A stretch of DNA of 64,000 nucleotides, from positions 992,001 through 1,056,000 of the forward strand of contig NZ_CP125655.1 in NCBI RefSeq assembly GCF_030053835.1, given 5' to 3'. The notes beneath the pieces are model-generated. The model saw nothing but the letters and a program-made list of their open reading frames with translations, did no database searches and had not been told where the DNA came from. Every line of letters begins with the position of its first letter. The first letter of the stretch is position 1. This DNA comes from Cellulomonas sp. ES6 (GTDB lineage: Bacteria; Actinomycetota; Actinomycetes; Actinomycetales; Cellulomonadaceae). Of this stretch, positions 43,524-53,614 are shown piece by piece. Position numbers and translations under genes: made by a program.

Positions 43524-44815
43524 GCGGGTGACGGTACGGGGCGCCCGGGCGCGGGCGCACGGCGATTTCCGGTCGGACGGCGGCGGGCCGCGGCGACCAG
43601 CCGCGTCACCTGCGCGGCCGTCGCGGTGAGGTGCGCGGCGGTGGTCTCCGGGTCGAGCGCCTCCGCCGCCGGGAGCGGCCGCGGGTGCACGGGGAGCACC
43701 GCGTCGAACGGCCCCGCCGCGGCGTCCCCGCGCACGTCCACCGCGCCCGCGAGCGCCACCACCACGGCCCCCGCGGCGCGCCCGAGCGCCGCCACGCCGG
43801 CCGGGGTCTTGCCGCGGGCCGTCTGCGCGTCGAACCGTCCCTCGCCCGTCAGCACCAGGTCGGCGCCCGCGAGCGCCTCCTCCAGCCGTGCGGCGCGGGC
43901 CACGTGCGCGAACCCCGCCTCCCGGTGCGCGCCGAGGGCGAGCAGCGCCGCGCCGAGCCCCCCGGCGGCACCCGCCCCGGGGACGTCCGCGACCGCGCGC
44001 CCGCGGGCCGCCAGCGCCGCGCCCCACGCGACGAGCCGGTCGTCCAGGTGGGCGACCTGCGCGGGCGTCGCACCCTTCTGCGGGCCGAACACGTGCGCCG
44101 CGCCCGCGGGCCCGTGCAGCGGGCTGTCGACGTCGGTGAGCACGACGAGGTCGACCGCACCGAGGTCCGGCAGGGCGTCGAGCGACCCGAAGTCCCACAG
44201 CGGGTTGGTGCCGGGGCCACCGAGCGGCGCCCCGTCCCGGGAGCGGGCCGCGCCGCCCAGCGCCAGCAGCAGCCCCAGCCCGCCGTCCGTGCACGCCGTG
44301 CCGCCGAGCGCGACGACCACCCGGCGCGCGCCCCCGTCGACCGCGTGCCGGAGCAGGAGGCCGAGCCCCGCGGAGCCGGCCCGCGGGGGCGGGTCGGGGC
44401 CGACGTCGACCTGGCCGAGCCCGATGCAGGAGGCGGCCTCGACGACGGCGGTCGGGCCGGCGGCGGTCCGGTCGGCGGCGGTCGGGCCGACGGCGGTCCG
44501 GCCGGCGGCGCGACCGGGGCCGCCCGCGCGCTCGTCGCCCCCGGGCCCGCCCGCCGGCCCCGCGTCGTCCCCGTCCAGCACCGCGTACGCCGCGTCCACC
44601 GGCCGGCCGACCGCGTCGACGACCGGCGCGACCACCCGGCGCCCCGGCCGGGCGGCGAGCAGGGCGTCGACGGTCCCCTCGCCCCCGTCCGCGACCGGCA
44701 CGACGCGCACCGACCCTCCGGGGTCCGCGGCGCGCACGCCCGCTGCGGCTGCCTCCCCGGCGCGCGCGCTCGAGAGGCACCCCTTGAACGCGTCCACCGC
44801 GACGACGACCCTCAC
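43511..44815 (-). CDS. glxK: Glycerate kinase (GlxK/GarK family)
   Basis: A 434-residue kinase that phosphorylates D-glycerate. N-terminal VVVAVDAFKGCLSSARAGEA, central VVVALGGTACTDGGLGLLLAL, and VLTGEGRFDAQTARGKTPAGV are family blocks. The protein is about 50 residues longer than usual because of an insertion near residues 95-125 made partly of 5-residue repeats, plus an Arg/Pro-rich tail that overlaps the erm leader. GTG at 44815 is the start. Confidence 0.9.
   Translation of the reverse strand: MRVVVAVDAFKGCLSSARAGEAAAAGVRAADPGGSVRVVPVADGGEGTVDALLAARPGRRVVAPVVDAVGRPVDAAYAVLDGDDAGPAGGPGGDERAGGPGRAAGRTAVGPTAADRTAAGPTAVVEAASCIGLGQVDVGPDPPPRAGSAGLGLLLRHAVDGGARRVVVALGGTACTDGGLGLLLALGGAARSRDGAPLGGPGTNPLWDFGSLDALPDLGAVDLVVLTDVDSPLHGPAGAAHVFGPQKGATPAQVAHLDDRLVAWGAALAARGRAVADVPGAGAAGGLGAALLALGAHREAGFAHVARAARLEEALAGADLVLTGEGRFDAQTARGKTPAGVAALGRAAGAVVVALAGAVDVRGDAAAGPFDAVLPVHPRPLPAAEALDPETTAAHLTATAAQVTRLVAAARRRPTGNRRAPAPGRPVPSPAWER
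43531..43568 (-). promoter_or_regulatory. erm promoter with possible WhiB7 site
   Basis: Minus strand: AAAT (43568-43565), then GTGCGC as a possible -35 (43560-43555), 18 bp, and TACCGT as -10 (43536-43531). An A/T patch just upstream of the -35 is the known mark of WhiB7-activated antibiotic resistance promoters in actinobacteria. The patch stands out in otherwise G/C sequence, but only four bases match. Confidence 0.4.
44446..44505. repeat. Four 15-bp tandem repeats inside glycerate kinase
   Basis: Units at 44446, 44461, 44476 and 44491 follow cggcggtcSggYcgR and encode (G/D)(R/P)TA(V/A) on the minus strand. In-frame 15-bp units change length without a frameshift. They fall in the surface insertion of the kinase. 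Confidence 0.8.
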
Positions 44816-44840
44816 GGCCCCAGCATGCCGGAGCCCCGTG

Positions 44841-46532
44841 TCAGCGCGGCGCGACGCCCCGGTTCCGCAGGCCCCAGATCGCCGAGTCCGTCAGCGCCTC
44901 CCACGACGCCTCGATGAGGTTCGGCCCCACCCCCACGGTGCTCCACGCGGTCTGCCCGTCCGTGGTCTCGATGAGCACCCGGGTCACCGCGTCGGTGCCG
45001 TGCATCGCGTCGAGGATGCGCACCTTGAAGTCGATGAGCTCGAACTCCGCCAGCTCCGGGTACACCCGCTGGAGCGCCAGGCGCAGGGCGTGGTCCAGGG
45101 CGTTGACCGGGCCGTTGCCCTCGCCGGTGGCGACGATGCGCTCACCCCCGGCGTGCAGCTTCACGGTCGCCTCGGCCGTCGCCGGGGTGCCGCGGGACCC
45201 CGCCCGCTCGACGATCGTGCGCCAGGACTCGACCCGGAAGTACGCGGGGCGCCCGCCCTCGACCTCCTCGGCGAGCAGCAGCTCGAACGACGCGTCCGCC
45301 GCGTCGTACGTGTAGCCCTGCGCCTCGGCGTCCTTGACGCGCTGGGTGACCCGCGTCAGCACCTCGTCCTGCCCGGCCAGGTCGAACCCGAGCTCCCGGC
45401 CCTTGAGCTCGACCGACGCGCGCCCCGCCATCTCCGAGACGAGCATCCGCATGTCGTTCCCGACGGCCTGCGGGTCGATGTGCTGGTACAGGTCCGGGTC
45501 GACGCGGATCGCCGAGGCGTGCAGACCCGCCTTGTGCGCGAAGGCGCTGACCCCGACGTAGGGCTGGCGCGCGAACGGCGCGATGTTGGTGATCTCGCTG
45601 ATCTGGTGGGCGATGCGCGACATCTCCGCCAGCCCGCCGGAGCCGTCCGGCGGCGGGGCGAGCACGCTGCGGCCGGTCTTGAGCTCCAGGTTCGCGACGA
45701 CCGACAGCAGCTCGGCGTTGCCCGTGCGCTCCCCGTAGCCGTTCACGGTGCCCTGCACGTGCACCGCGCCCGCCTCGACGGCCGCGAGGGTGTTCGCCAC
45801 CGCGCAGCCGGAGTCGTTGTGCGCGTGGACGCCGAGGCGCACCAGCGGGTCCGCCGTGCCGAGCGCGGCCCGCAGGTCGCGGATCACGTCGGCGACGTGG
45901 GTGGGGAGCATGCCGCCGTTGGTGTCGCACAGCACGACGGTCTCCGCGCCGGCCTCGGCCGCCGCGAGCACGACGTCGCGGGCCGCTGCGGGGTCGTGCC
46001 GGAACCCGTCGAAGAAGTGCTCCGCGTCGACGACCACCCGGCGGCCCTCCCCGACGAGCAGCCGGACGGAGTCCGCGACCATCGCCAGGTTCTCCGCGAC
46101 CGTGGTGCGCAGCGCCCGCTCCACGTGCCGGGAGTCGCTCTTCGCGACCAGCGTCACGACCGGCGCCTCCGAGTCGAGCAGCGCCCGCAGCTGCGGGTCG
46201 TCCCAGGCCCGCACGCCGGGCTTGCGGGTCGCGCCGAACGCCGCCAGGACGGCGTGCCGCAGGTCCAGCTCCTTGGCCGCGCGGGCGAAGAACTCCGTGT
46301 CCTTCGGGATCGCGCCCGGCCAGCCGCCCTCGATGTAGCCGACGCCCAGCTCGTCCAGCAGCGGGGCGATCGCCAGCTTGTCGGCGACGGAGAGGTTCAT
46401 GCCCTCCTGCTGGGCGCCGTCGCGCAGGGTGGTGTCGTAGACGTCGAACGCGCCCGGGCCGTCCGCCACGGGGTGGGCGGCGCCGGTGCGCGGCAGCGAG
46501 GCGGGGGCGTCGTCGCGGGGTGCAGAGGTCAC
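44841..46532 (-). CDS. cimA: Citramalate synthase (LeuA/CimA family)
   Basis: A 563-residue DRE-TIM metallolyase. The N-terminal signature is YDTTLRDGAQQEGMNLS, metal ligands lie in GVHAHNDSGCAVAN, and the second signature is GTVNGYGERTGNAEL. A C-terminal regulatory domain occupies the last 150 residues. CimA condenses acetyl-CoA and pyruvate, giving 2-oxobutyrate for isoleucine without threonine dehydratase. Length and LRDGAQQEG favour CimA over LeuA. GTG at 46532. The upstream leader encodes Ile and Val codons, which supports an isoleucine role. Confidence 0.9.
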   Translation of the reverse strand: MTSAPRDDAPASLPRTGAAHPVADGPGAFDVYDTTLRDGAQQEGMNLSVADKLAIAPLLDELGVGYIEGGWPGAIPKDTEFFARAAKELDLRHAVLAAFGATRKPGVRAWDDPQLRALLDSEAPVVTLVAKSDSRHVERALRTTVAENLAMVADSVRLLVGEGRRVVVDAEHFFDGFRHDPAAARDVVLAAAEAGAETVVLCDTNGGMLPTHVADVIRDLRAALGTADPLVRLGVHAHNDSGCAVANTLAAVEAGAVHVQGTVNGYGERTGNAELLSVVANLELKTGRSVLAPPPDGSGGLAEMSRIAHQISEITNIAPFARQPYVGVSAFAHKAGLHASAIRVDPDLYQHIDPQAVGNDMRMLVSEMAGRASVELKGRELGFDLAGQDEVLTRVTQRVKDAEAQGYTYDAADASFELLLAEEVEGGRPAYFRVESWRTIVERAGSRGTPATAEATVKLHAGGERIVATGEGNGPVNALDHALRLALQRVYPELAEFELIDFKVRILDAMHGTDAVTRVLIETTDGQTAWSTVGVGPNLIEASWEALTDSAIWGLRNRGVAPR

Positions 46533-46593
46533 GGTCGGGCTTCTCTCGGCGAGGAGGACGGTGCGAGCCGGGTGAGCGTGTGGGCGTGCGGCA

Positions 46594-46622
46594 ACAAAAA
46601 GACCCCCCGGGTTCGGGAGGTC
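46594..46622 (-). terminator. Attenuator terminator of cimA
   Basis: Minus strand: GACCTCCC, loop GAACCC, then GGGGGGTC followed by TTTTTG. It is a classic hairpin plus T-run, 60 nt before the cimA start and after the leader peptide. Confidence 0.9.
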
Positions 46623-46623
46623 G

Positions 46624-46651
46624 GCGCGTCCGCGGGGGTGGGCGGACGCGC
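46624..46651 (-). promoter_or_regulatory. Pause hairpin adjoining the cimA leader stop codon
   Basis: Perfect 10-bp arms (46624-46633 and 46642-46651) start at the leader's stop codon. In amino acid attenuators this 1:2 hairpin pairs RNA polymerase pausing with leader translation. Confidence 0.7.
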
Positions 46652-46683
46652 TAGGCGATGACGATCGGGTGACGAACGGTCAT
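46651..46683 (-). CDS. cimA leader peptide (10 aa, Ile-Val-Ile)
   Basis: MTVRHPIVIA with codons ATC GTC ATC just before the last sense codon. Shortage of isoleucyl- or valyl-tRNA would stall the ribosome there and prevent the terminator at 46594-46622. CACGAT lies 7 nt before the ATG, so the leader is probably translated from a leaderless mRNA. Confidence 0.85.
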   Translation of the reverse strand: MTVRHPIVIA

Positions 46684-46884
46684 GTGCGCCATCGTGGCAC
46701 ACGTCACGCGCGCCGTCAGCCCCGTCCACCCCCCGGGACGCCCGCGCACCTCGCCCCACCTGCCAGCTCTCGGCGCTCCGGCGAGGTCGTCACGTCGGGC
46801 CGAGGTCGTCACGTCGGCATGACGACCTCGGCCCGGACTGACGACCTCGGCCACGTGGACGCGCTCCGGGTCGGCCGCACCGCG
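46684..46884. other. Gene-free stretch between ilvE and the cimA leader
   Basis: Contains the cimA promoter region and one 66-bp repeat element. No gene is supported. Confidence 0.75.
46783..46848. repeat. 66-bp dispersed quadruple-decamer repeat, copy 5 (GTCGTCA family)
   Basis: GAGGTCGTCA at 46783 and 46802, TGACGACCTC at 46820 and 46839, spacing 19/18/19. It lies 36 bp after the ilvE stop on the ilvE transcript. Confidence 0.88.
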
Positions 46885-47985
46885 TCAGGCCAGGCGGTGC
46901 ATCCAGCCGTGCGGGTCCGCGGCGCGGCCGTACTGGATGTCCGTCAGGGCCGCGCGGATGCCGGTGGTCACCGCGCCGGCGGTGCCGTCGCCGACCGTGA
47001 CGTCGAAGTCCCCGCCCGCGAGCCGCCCGATCGGCGTCACGACGGCGGCCGTGCCGCAGGCGAACACCTCGGCGACCGACCCGTCGCGCAGCCCCGCGAG
47101 CAGCTCCGTCAGCGGGATGTCGCGCTCCCGGATCTCCCGGCCCTGCTCGGTCAGCAGCGTGAGGATCGACGACCGGGTGACGCCCTCGAGGATCGACCCG
47201 GACAGCCGCGGGGTCGACACCGAGCCGTCGGCGCCGACGACGAACACGTTCATGCCGCCGAGCTCCTCCAGGAGGGTCCCTGTGGCGGCGTCGAGGAAGC
47301 ACACCTGCTCGCAGCCGCGGGCGTACGCCTCCTGCTGCGGCAGCAGGCTCGCGGCGTAGTTGCCGCCGCACTTGGCCGCCCCCGTGCCGCCGGCGCCCGC
47401 GCGGGCGTAGTCCTGGGACACCCAGATGGACACCGGCTTCACGCCGCCGGCGAAGTACGAGCCGACCGGCGAGGCGATGACCAGGTACTCCGCCTGCAGC
47501 GACGGCCGCACGCCCAGGAACGCCTCCGACGCGTACATGAACGGCCGCAGGTACAGGCTGGTCTCCTCGCCCGACGGCACCCAGTCGAGGTCGGTGCGCA
47601 CGAGCGCGGTGATCGACGCGAGGAAGTCCTCGGTCGGGAGCTCGGGCAGGGCCAGGCGGCGCGCGGACCGCTGCAGGCGCTCGGCGTTCGCGGTGGGCCG
47701 GAACGTCCAGACCGAGCCGTCGTCGTGCCGGTACGCCTTGAGCCCCTCGAAGATCTCCTGGGCGTAGTGCAGCACCGCGGTCGCGGGGTCGAGCTGCAGC
47801 GGGCCGTACTTCTCGACCCGGCGGTCGTGCCAGCCGAGGCCCTGCGTCCAGGAGGCGCGGGCCATGTGGTCGGTGAAGACGGTGCCGAACTTCGGCGTGG
47901 CGAGCAGCGACTCCCGCTCGGCCTGGGGGGTGGGGGTGTCGGTGGGGCGGACCTCGAACGCGAGGTCGGTGTCGGAGATGCTCAT
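46885..47985 (-). CDS. ilvE: Branched-chain amino acid aminotransferase
   Basis: A 366-residue fold-type IV PLP transaminase that makes the final step of Val, Leu and Ile synthesis. The PLP lysine is in GAAKCGGNYAAS. HYAQEIFEGLKAYRHDDGSV, and EELGGMNVFVV with SGSILEGVTRSSIL, are family blocks of the type II (actinobacterial) BCAT. ATG at 47985 follows GGTTGAAAGGCC. It lies 92 bp downstream of leuB. Confidence 0.96.
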   Translation of the reverse strand: MSISDTDLAFEVRPTDTPTPQAERESLLATPKFGTVFTDHMARASWTQGLGWHDRRVEKYGPLQLDPATAVLHYAQEIFEGLKAYRHDDGSVWTFRPTANAERLQRSARRLALPELPTEDFLASITALVRTDLDWVPSGEETSLYLRPFMYASEAFLGVRPSLQAEYLVIASPVGSYFAGGVKPVSIWVSQDYARAGAGGTGAAKCGGNYAASLLPQQEAYARGCEQVCFLDAATGTLLEELGGMNVFVVGADGSVSTPRLSGSILEGVTRSSILTLLTEQGREIRERDIPLTELLAGLRDGSVAEVFACGTAAVVTPIGRLAGGDFDVTVGDGTAGAVTTGIRAALTDIQYGRAADPHGWMHRLA

Positions 47986-48077
47986 CGGTGGCGGCCTTTC
48001 AACCAGGAGTCGGGACGACGGTACCTGGGCGACGGCCGGGGTGGACAGGCGCGGACGGGTCCGCGCGGGTGGGGCGC

Positions 48078-49121
48078 TCAGCCGGCGATGCGCGCGGCGA
48101 GGTCCTTGCCCACCTCGGCCGTCGACCGTACTCGCGTCCCCCGCTCCGCCACGTCGGCGGCGACCGCGGCCTCGACGCGCGCGGCGGCGTCGTGCTCGCC
48201 GAGGTGGTCGAGCAGCAGCGCGACGGACAGCACGGTCGCGGTGGGGTCGGCCTTGCCCTGCCCGGCGATGTCCGGGGCGGAGCCGTGCACGGGCTCGAAC
48301 ATGCTCGGCGCGGTGCGGTCCGGGTTGATGTTCGCGGACGCGGCCAGCCCGATGCCGCCGACGATGGCGCCGGCGAGGTCGGTGAGGATGTCGCCGAACA
48401 GGTTGTCGGTGACGATGACGTCGAACCGGGCCGGGTCGGTGACGAGGAAGATCGTCGCCGCGTCGACGTGGAGGTAGTCGACCGTCACGTCGGGGAACTC
48501 GGCGTTCACGGCCTCGACGGTGCGCCGCCACAGGTGGCCGGCGTGCACGAGGACGTTGTGCTTGTGCACGAGCGTGAGCTTCTTGCGCGGGCGCGCGGCG
48601 GCCCGGGCGAACGCGTCGCGGACCACGCGCTCGACGCCGAACGCGGTGTTGACGCTGACCTCGTTGGCGATCTCGTGCGGCGTCCCCACGCGGATCGCGC
48701 CGCCGTTGCCGACGTACGGGCCCTCGGTGCCCTCGCGGACGACCACGAAGTCGACGTCGCCGGGCGCGGCCAGCGGCGACGCGACGCCCGGGTACAGCTT
48801 GGCGGGCCGCAGGTTGACGTAGTGGTCGAGCGCGAAGCGCAGCTTGAGCAGCAGCCCGCGCTCCAGCACGCCGGACGGCACGCTCGGGTCGCCGATGGCG
48901 CCGAGCAGGATCGCGTCATGCGTGCGGATCGCGGCGAGGTCGTCGTCGGTGAGGGTCTCCCCCGTGGCGTGCCAGCGGCGCGCGCCCAGGTCGAAGTCCG
49001 TCGTGGCGACCGTGGTGCCGGTGCCGGACAGCGCCGCCTCCAGCGCGAGCAGCCCCTGCTCCACGACCTCGGTCCCGATGCCGTCACCCGCGACGACCGC
49101 CAGGTTGATCTGCTGCGCCAT
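48078..49121 (-). CDS. leuB: 3-isopropylmalate dehydrogenase
   Basis: A 347-residue beta-decarboxylating dehydrogenase of leucine synthesis. N-terminal [11 protein letters not shown], substrate-binding [32 protein letters not shown], metal-binding [16 protein letters not shown] and NAD-binding [18 protein letters not shown] are all seen. ATG at 49121 has TAGGGT 7 nt upstream. It is the first gene of a likely leuB-ilvE unit. Confidence 0.97.
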   Translation of the reverse strand: MAQQINLAVVAGDGIGTEVVEQGLLALEAALSGTGTTVATTDFDLGARRWHATGETLTDDDLAAIRTHDAILLGAIGDPSVPSGVLERGLLLKLRFALDHYVNLRPAKLYPGVASPLAAPGDVDFVVVREGTEGPYVGNGGAIRVGTPHEIANEVSVNTAFGVERVVRDAFARAAARPRKKLTLVHKHNVLVHAGHLWRRTVEAVNAEFPDVTVDYLHVDAATIFLVTDPARFDVIVTDNLFGDILTDLAGAIVGGIGLAASANINPDRTAPSMFEPVHGSAPDIAGQGKADPTATVLSVALLLDHLGEHDAAARVEAAVAADVAERGTRVRSTAEVGKDLAARIAG

Positions 49122-49128
49122 GTCTCCC

Positions 49129-49134
49129 ACCCTA
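49129..49134 (-). promoter_or_regulatory. Putative -10 box TAGGGT, leaderless promoter of leuB
   Basis: Minus-strand TAGGGT is 7 nt before the ATG at 49121. The intervening GGGAGAC could also act as a ribosome binding site. Confidence 0.4.
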
Positions 49135-49165
49135 GCCGTGCGTCCCACCCGTCGGGACGACTGTC

Positions 49166-49609
49166 TCAGCGGTCGGACGACCGCGGGTAGAGCAGCTCGA
49201 ACCGCTCCACCACCACCGGAGCGCCCGCGTCGCCGCCCGCCCCCGGCTCCCCGGACCGCACGGTCCGCACCTCGGTCGTCCGGATCAGCGCCCCCGGGTG
49301 GCCCGCTCCGTCGAGCACGATCGCGAGGTCGCCCCGCACCGGCAGCGGCTGGTCCGCGTCCTCGAGGTCCGCCAGCGCGGTCGAGGACGTCGTCGCCGTG
49401 CCGTCGAGCACCCGGGCGAGGAACCGGTCCGCCTCCTCCGGGTCCTCCCCGGCGGACCACGTCGGCGGCACGAGGGTGCCGTGCACGTCCGGCCCGGTCA
49501 CCGACACCAGCCGCACCACCCCGGCCCGCACCCGCGCGATCTCCCAGAACGTGAGGATCTCCGCGCCCACGTCCACGCCGTCCGCCGGCCCCTCGCTCGT
49601 CGCACCCAT
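49166..49609 (-). CDS. ASCH domain protein
   Basis: A 147-residue ASCH-fold protein. [32 protein letters not shown] and [20 protein letters not shown] follow the family pattern, including the G-x-K-x-T-like loop, here [12 protein letters not shown] proteins are RNA-binding or nucleoside-related enzymes. The role here is unknown. ATG at 49609 is preferred. The frame is open to 49828 but that part is a shadow of repeated sequence and of the ilvC 3' end. Confidence 0.75.
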   Translation of the reverse strand: MGATSEGPADGVDVGAEILTFWEIARVRAGVVRLVSVTGPDVHGTLVPPTWSAGEDPEEADRFLARVLDGTATTSSTALADLEDADQPLPVRGDLAIVLDGAGHPGALIRTTEVRTVRSGEPGAGGDAGAPVVVERFELLYPRSSDR

Positions 49610-49640
49610 CCCGCCATCCTCCCCCGCGGACGGACGGAGC

Positions 49641-49670
49641 GGGGTCCCCGGGACGAATCCCGGGGACCCC
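49641..49670 (-). terminator. Terminator hairpin downstream of ilvC
   Basis: GGGGTCCCCGGG (49641-49652) and its complement (49659-49670) form a perfect 12-bp stem with a 6-nt loop, between ilvC and the ASCH gene on the minus strand. Confidence 0.7.
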
Positions 49671-49705
49671 TCACCCCCACCTCCGGTCAGCGCGCGGCCG
49701 AGCCC
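49669..49705. repeat. Direct copy of the ilvC 3' end (37 bp), copy A
   Basis: Identical over 37 bp to 49759-49795, exactly 90 bp away. This copy is outside the gene and includes the same stop-codon context as ilvC. Confidence 0.9.
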
Positions 49706-49758
49706 ACTGCACCTTCGGTCGGGCTCGGCCGCACCCTGCCCTGCGGCGGGTGCTCGTG

Positions 49759-51370
<1,612 letters not shown>

Positions 51371-51388
51371 GATCTGCTCGCTCCCGGG

Positions 51389-53269
51389 TCAGTCTTCGCG
51401 GTCCCACGCCGGGCTGATGCCCCGGGCGTACTGGATGTCGTCGTTGCTCACGCCGGCGGCGACCATCGGCCACACCATCGAGTCGCGCGACACGGTGAAG
51501 TCCACGACGACGGGCCGGTCGTCGATCTCCATGGCCCGCTGGATCGTGGCGTCCACGTCCGCGGCGCTCTCGCACCGGAGCCCGACGGCGCCGTACGCGT
51601 CGGCGAGCTTCACGAAGTCGGGGACGCGCACCGTGCCGTGCCCGGTGTGCAGGTCGGTGTTGGAGTAGCGCGACTCGTAGAACAGCGTCTGCCACTGCCG
51701 GACCATGCCGAGCGAGGAGTTGTTGATCACCGCCACCTTGATCGGGATGTCGTTGATCGTGCAGGTGGCGAGCTCCTGGTTGGTCATCTGGAAGCAGCCG
51801 TCGCCGTCGATGGCCCAGACCGTGCGGTCCGGGTCGCCGACCTTCGCCCCCATGGCCGCGGGCACCGAGAAGCCCATGGTCCCGAGCCCGCCGGAGTTCA
51901 GCCACGAGTTGGGCCGCTGGTACTTGATGAACTGCGCGGCCCACATCTGGTGCTGCCCGACGCCGGCCACGAAGATCGACTCCGGGCCGGAGATCTCCCC
52001 GATGCGGGAGATGACGTGCTGCGGGGCGAGGTGGCCGTCGCTCGGCTCGTCGTAGCCGAGCGGGAACGTCTCGCGCCAGGCGTCGATCTGCCGCCACCAC
52101 GCCTCGAGGTCCGGCTTGCCGTGGTGCGCCTGCTCCTTGGCGAGCTCCGGCAGCAGGTCGGTGATGACCTCCCGCAGGTCGCCGACGATCGGCACGTCCG
52201 CCGCGCGGTTCTTGCCGATCTCCGCGGGGTCGATGTCGGCGTGCACGATGGTCGCGGACGGCGCGAACGACGAGAGCTTGCCGGTGACGCGGTCGTCGAA
52301 CCGCGCGCCGAGCGCCACGACGAGGTCGGCCTTCTGCAGCGCCGCGACGGCGGCGACCGTGCCGTGCATGCCGGGCATCCCGAGGTGCTGCGGGTGGGTG
52401 TCGGGCAGGGCGCCGCGGGCCATGAGGGTCGTCACGACGGCGGCACCGGACGCGTCGACCAGGCGCCGCAGCTCCGCGGAGGCGCCGGAGCGGATGACGC
52501 CGCCGCCGACCATGAGCACCGGGCGGCGGGCGGTGGCCAGCAGGCGGGCGGCCTCGCGGATCTGCTTGCCGTGCGGCTTGGTCACCGGGTGGTAGCCCGG
52601 CAGGTCCATCTGCTGCGGCCAGCTGAACGTGGTGTCCGTCTGCATGGCCGACTTGGCGATGTCGACCAGCACCGGTCCCGGGCGGCCGGTCGAGGCGATG
52701 TGGAACGCCTCGGCGATGGTGCGCGGGATGTCGGCGGGGTCGGTCACGAGGTAGTTGTGCTTCGTGATCGGCAGCGTGATGCCGACGATGTCGGCCTCCT
52801 GGAACGCGTCCGTGCCGATCAGCGAGGCGCCGACCTGGCCGGTGATGGCCACCATGGGGATGGAGTCCATGTTCGCGTCGGCGATCGGCGTGACGAGGTT
52901 CGTCGCGCCCGGCCCGGAGGTCGCCATGCAGACGCCGACCCTGCCGGTGGCGTGGGCGTACCCGGCGGCCGCGTGGCCGCCGCCCTGCTCGTGCCGCACG
53001 AGGATGTGCCGCAGGCGGGTGGAGTCCATGAGCGGGTCGTAGGTCGGCAGGATCGCGCCGCCGGGGATGCCGAAGACGACCTCGGCGCCGGCCTCCTCGA
53101 GCGAGCGGACGATCGACTTCGCGCCGGTCACCTGCTCGGTGACGACGGGACGCGGCCGGATCGCGGTGGGCTCGGCGAGCCGCGCGCCGTCGCGCGGCTC
53201 GGGGGCGGCGGCCGCGGGTGCGGACGGGGCCGGCCTGCGGGGAGGTGCCGGGTGGGGGCCCTGGACCAT
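51389..53269 (-). CDS. ilvB: Acetolactate synthase large (catalytic) subunit
   Basis: A 626-residue TPP- and FAD-dependent enzyme starting valine/leucine and isoleucine synthesis. The TPP-activating glutamate is in [17 protein letters not shown]. The TPP/magnesium motif is [38 protein letters not shown] opens the central domain. An extra 45-residue Pro/Ala-rich N-terminus follows ATG 53269, which has GGAGACACC upstream. It is controlled by the leader and terminator at 53349-53466. Confidence 0.97.
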   Translation of the reverse strand: MVQGPHPAPPRRPAPSAPAAAAPEPRDGARLAEPTAIRPRPVVTEQVTGAKSIVRSLEEAGAEVVFGIPGGAILPTYDPLMDSTRLRHILVRHEQGGGHAAAGYAHATGRVGVCMATSGPGATNLVTPIADANMDSIPMVAITGQVGASLIGTDAFQEADIVGITLPITKHNYLVTDPADIPRTIAEAFHIASTGRPGPVLVDIAKSAMQTDTTFSWPQQMDLPGYHPVTKPHGKQIREAARLLATARRPVLMVGGGVIRSGASAELRRLVDASGAAVVTTLMARGALPDTHPQHLGMPGMHGTVAAVAALQKADLVVALGARFDDRVTGKLSSFAPSATIVHADIDPAEIGKNRAADVPIVGDLREVITDLLPELAKEQAHHGKPDLEAWWRQIDAWRETFPLGYDEPSDGHLAPQHVISRIGEISGPESIFVAGVGQHQMWAAQFIKYQRPNSWLNSGGLGTMGFSVPAAMGAKVGDPDRTVWAIDGDGCFQMTNQELATCTINDIPIKVAVINNSSLGMVRQWQTLFYESRYSNTDLHTGHGTVRVPDFVKLADAYGAVGLRCESAADVDATIQRAMEIDDRPVVVDFTVSRDSMVWPMVAAGVSNDDIQYARGISPAWDRED

Positions 53270-53348
53270 CGGTGTCTCCTGGCGTCGGTGCTGGTGGAGC
53301 GTGGTGCGGGTGGTGCGGGTGGTGCCGCCGGTGGCGTCCGTCGGCACG

Positions 53349-53389
53349 AAAAAACCCCTCGAGCCCCTGGGTGGGGCGGGTCGAGGGGT
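53349..53389 (-). terminator. Attenuator terminator of ilvBNC
   Basis: Minus strand: ACCCCTCGA arm, 18-nt loop containing a smaller stem, TCGAGGGGT arm, then TTTTTTCG. Arms are 53354-53362 and 53381-53389. It is followed by 80 nt of leader before ilvB. Confidence 0.92.
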
Positions 53390-53401
53390 GCGCGCGCTGA
53401 C

Positions 53402-53423
53402 GAGGCCTTCCGTGCGTGGCCTC
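53402..53423 (-). promoter_or_regulatory. Pause hairpin of the ilvBNC leader
   Basis: GAGGCC (53402-53407) and GGCCTC (53418-53423) pair across the leader's stop codon. It can compete with formation of the antiterminator. Confidence 0.6.
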
Positions 53424-53466
53424 AGCCGGCGCGCCCGGGAAGTACTACGAGGAGGTTCGTCCGCAT
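53422..53466 (-). CDS. ilvBNC leader peptide (14 aa, Leu-Leu-Val-Val-Leu)
   Basis: [14 protein letters not shown], with codons CTC CTC GTA GTA CTT in a row. GTA and CTT are rare in this GC-rich sequence, which would sharpen stalling. Low leucyl- or valyl-tRNA charging should stall the ribosome and let transcription reach ilvB. TAGGGT lies 7 nt before the ATG. Confidence 0.9.
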   Translation of the reverse strand: MRTNLLVVLPGRAG

Positions 53467-53473
53467 GTCCGTG

Positions 53474-53503
53474 ACCCTACGCCTGTCGCCGACGGGCTGT
53501 CAC
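53474..53503 (-). promoter_or_regulatory. ilvBNC promoter GTGACA / 18 bp / TAGGGT
   Basis: Minus strand: GTGACA at 53503-53498 and TAGGGT at 53479-53474. The start would fall at or near the leader ATG (53466), so the leader peptide would be leaderless. Confidence 0.6.
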
Positions 53504-53602
53504 GCCACGGTCGCGCCGTCTCACATCGTGGTGCACGAGTCCACCTGATGGGCGGTCGCGCCGGGCACCGGCCCCCGCGCGCGCGGACGACCGACGTCGT
53601 CC

Positions 53603-53608
53603 TAGCCT
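53603..53608 (+). promoter_or_regulatory. Putative -10 box TAGCCT, leaderless promoter
   Basis: TAGCCT is 6 nt before the ATG at 53615. The spacer GAGGCG could also serve weakly as a ribosome binding site. Confidence 0.4.
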
Positions 53609-53614
53609 GAGGCG

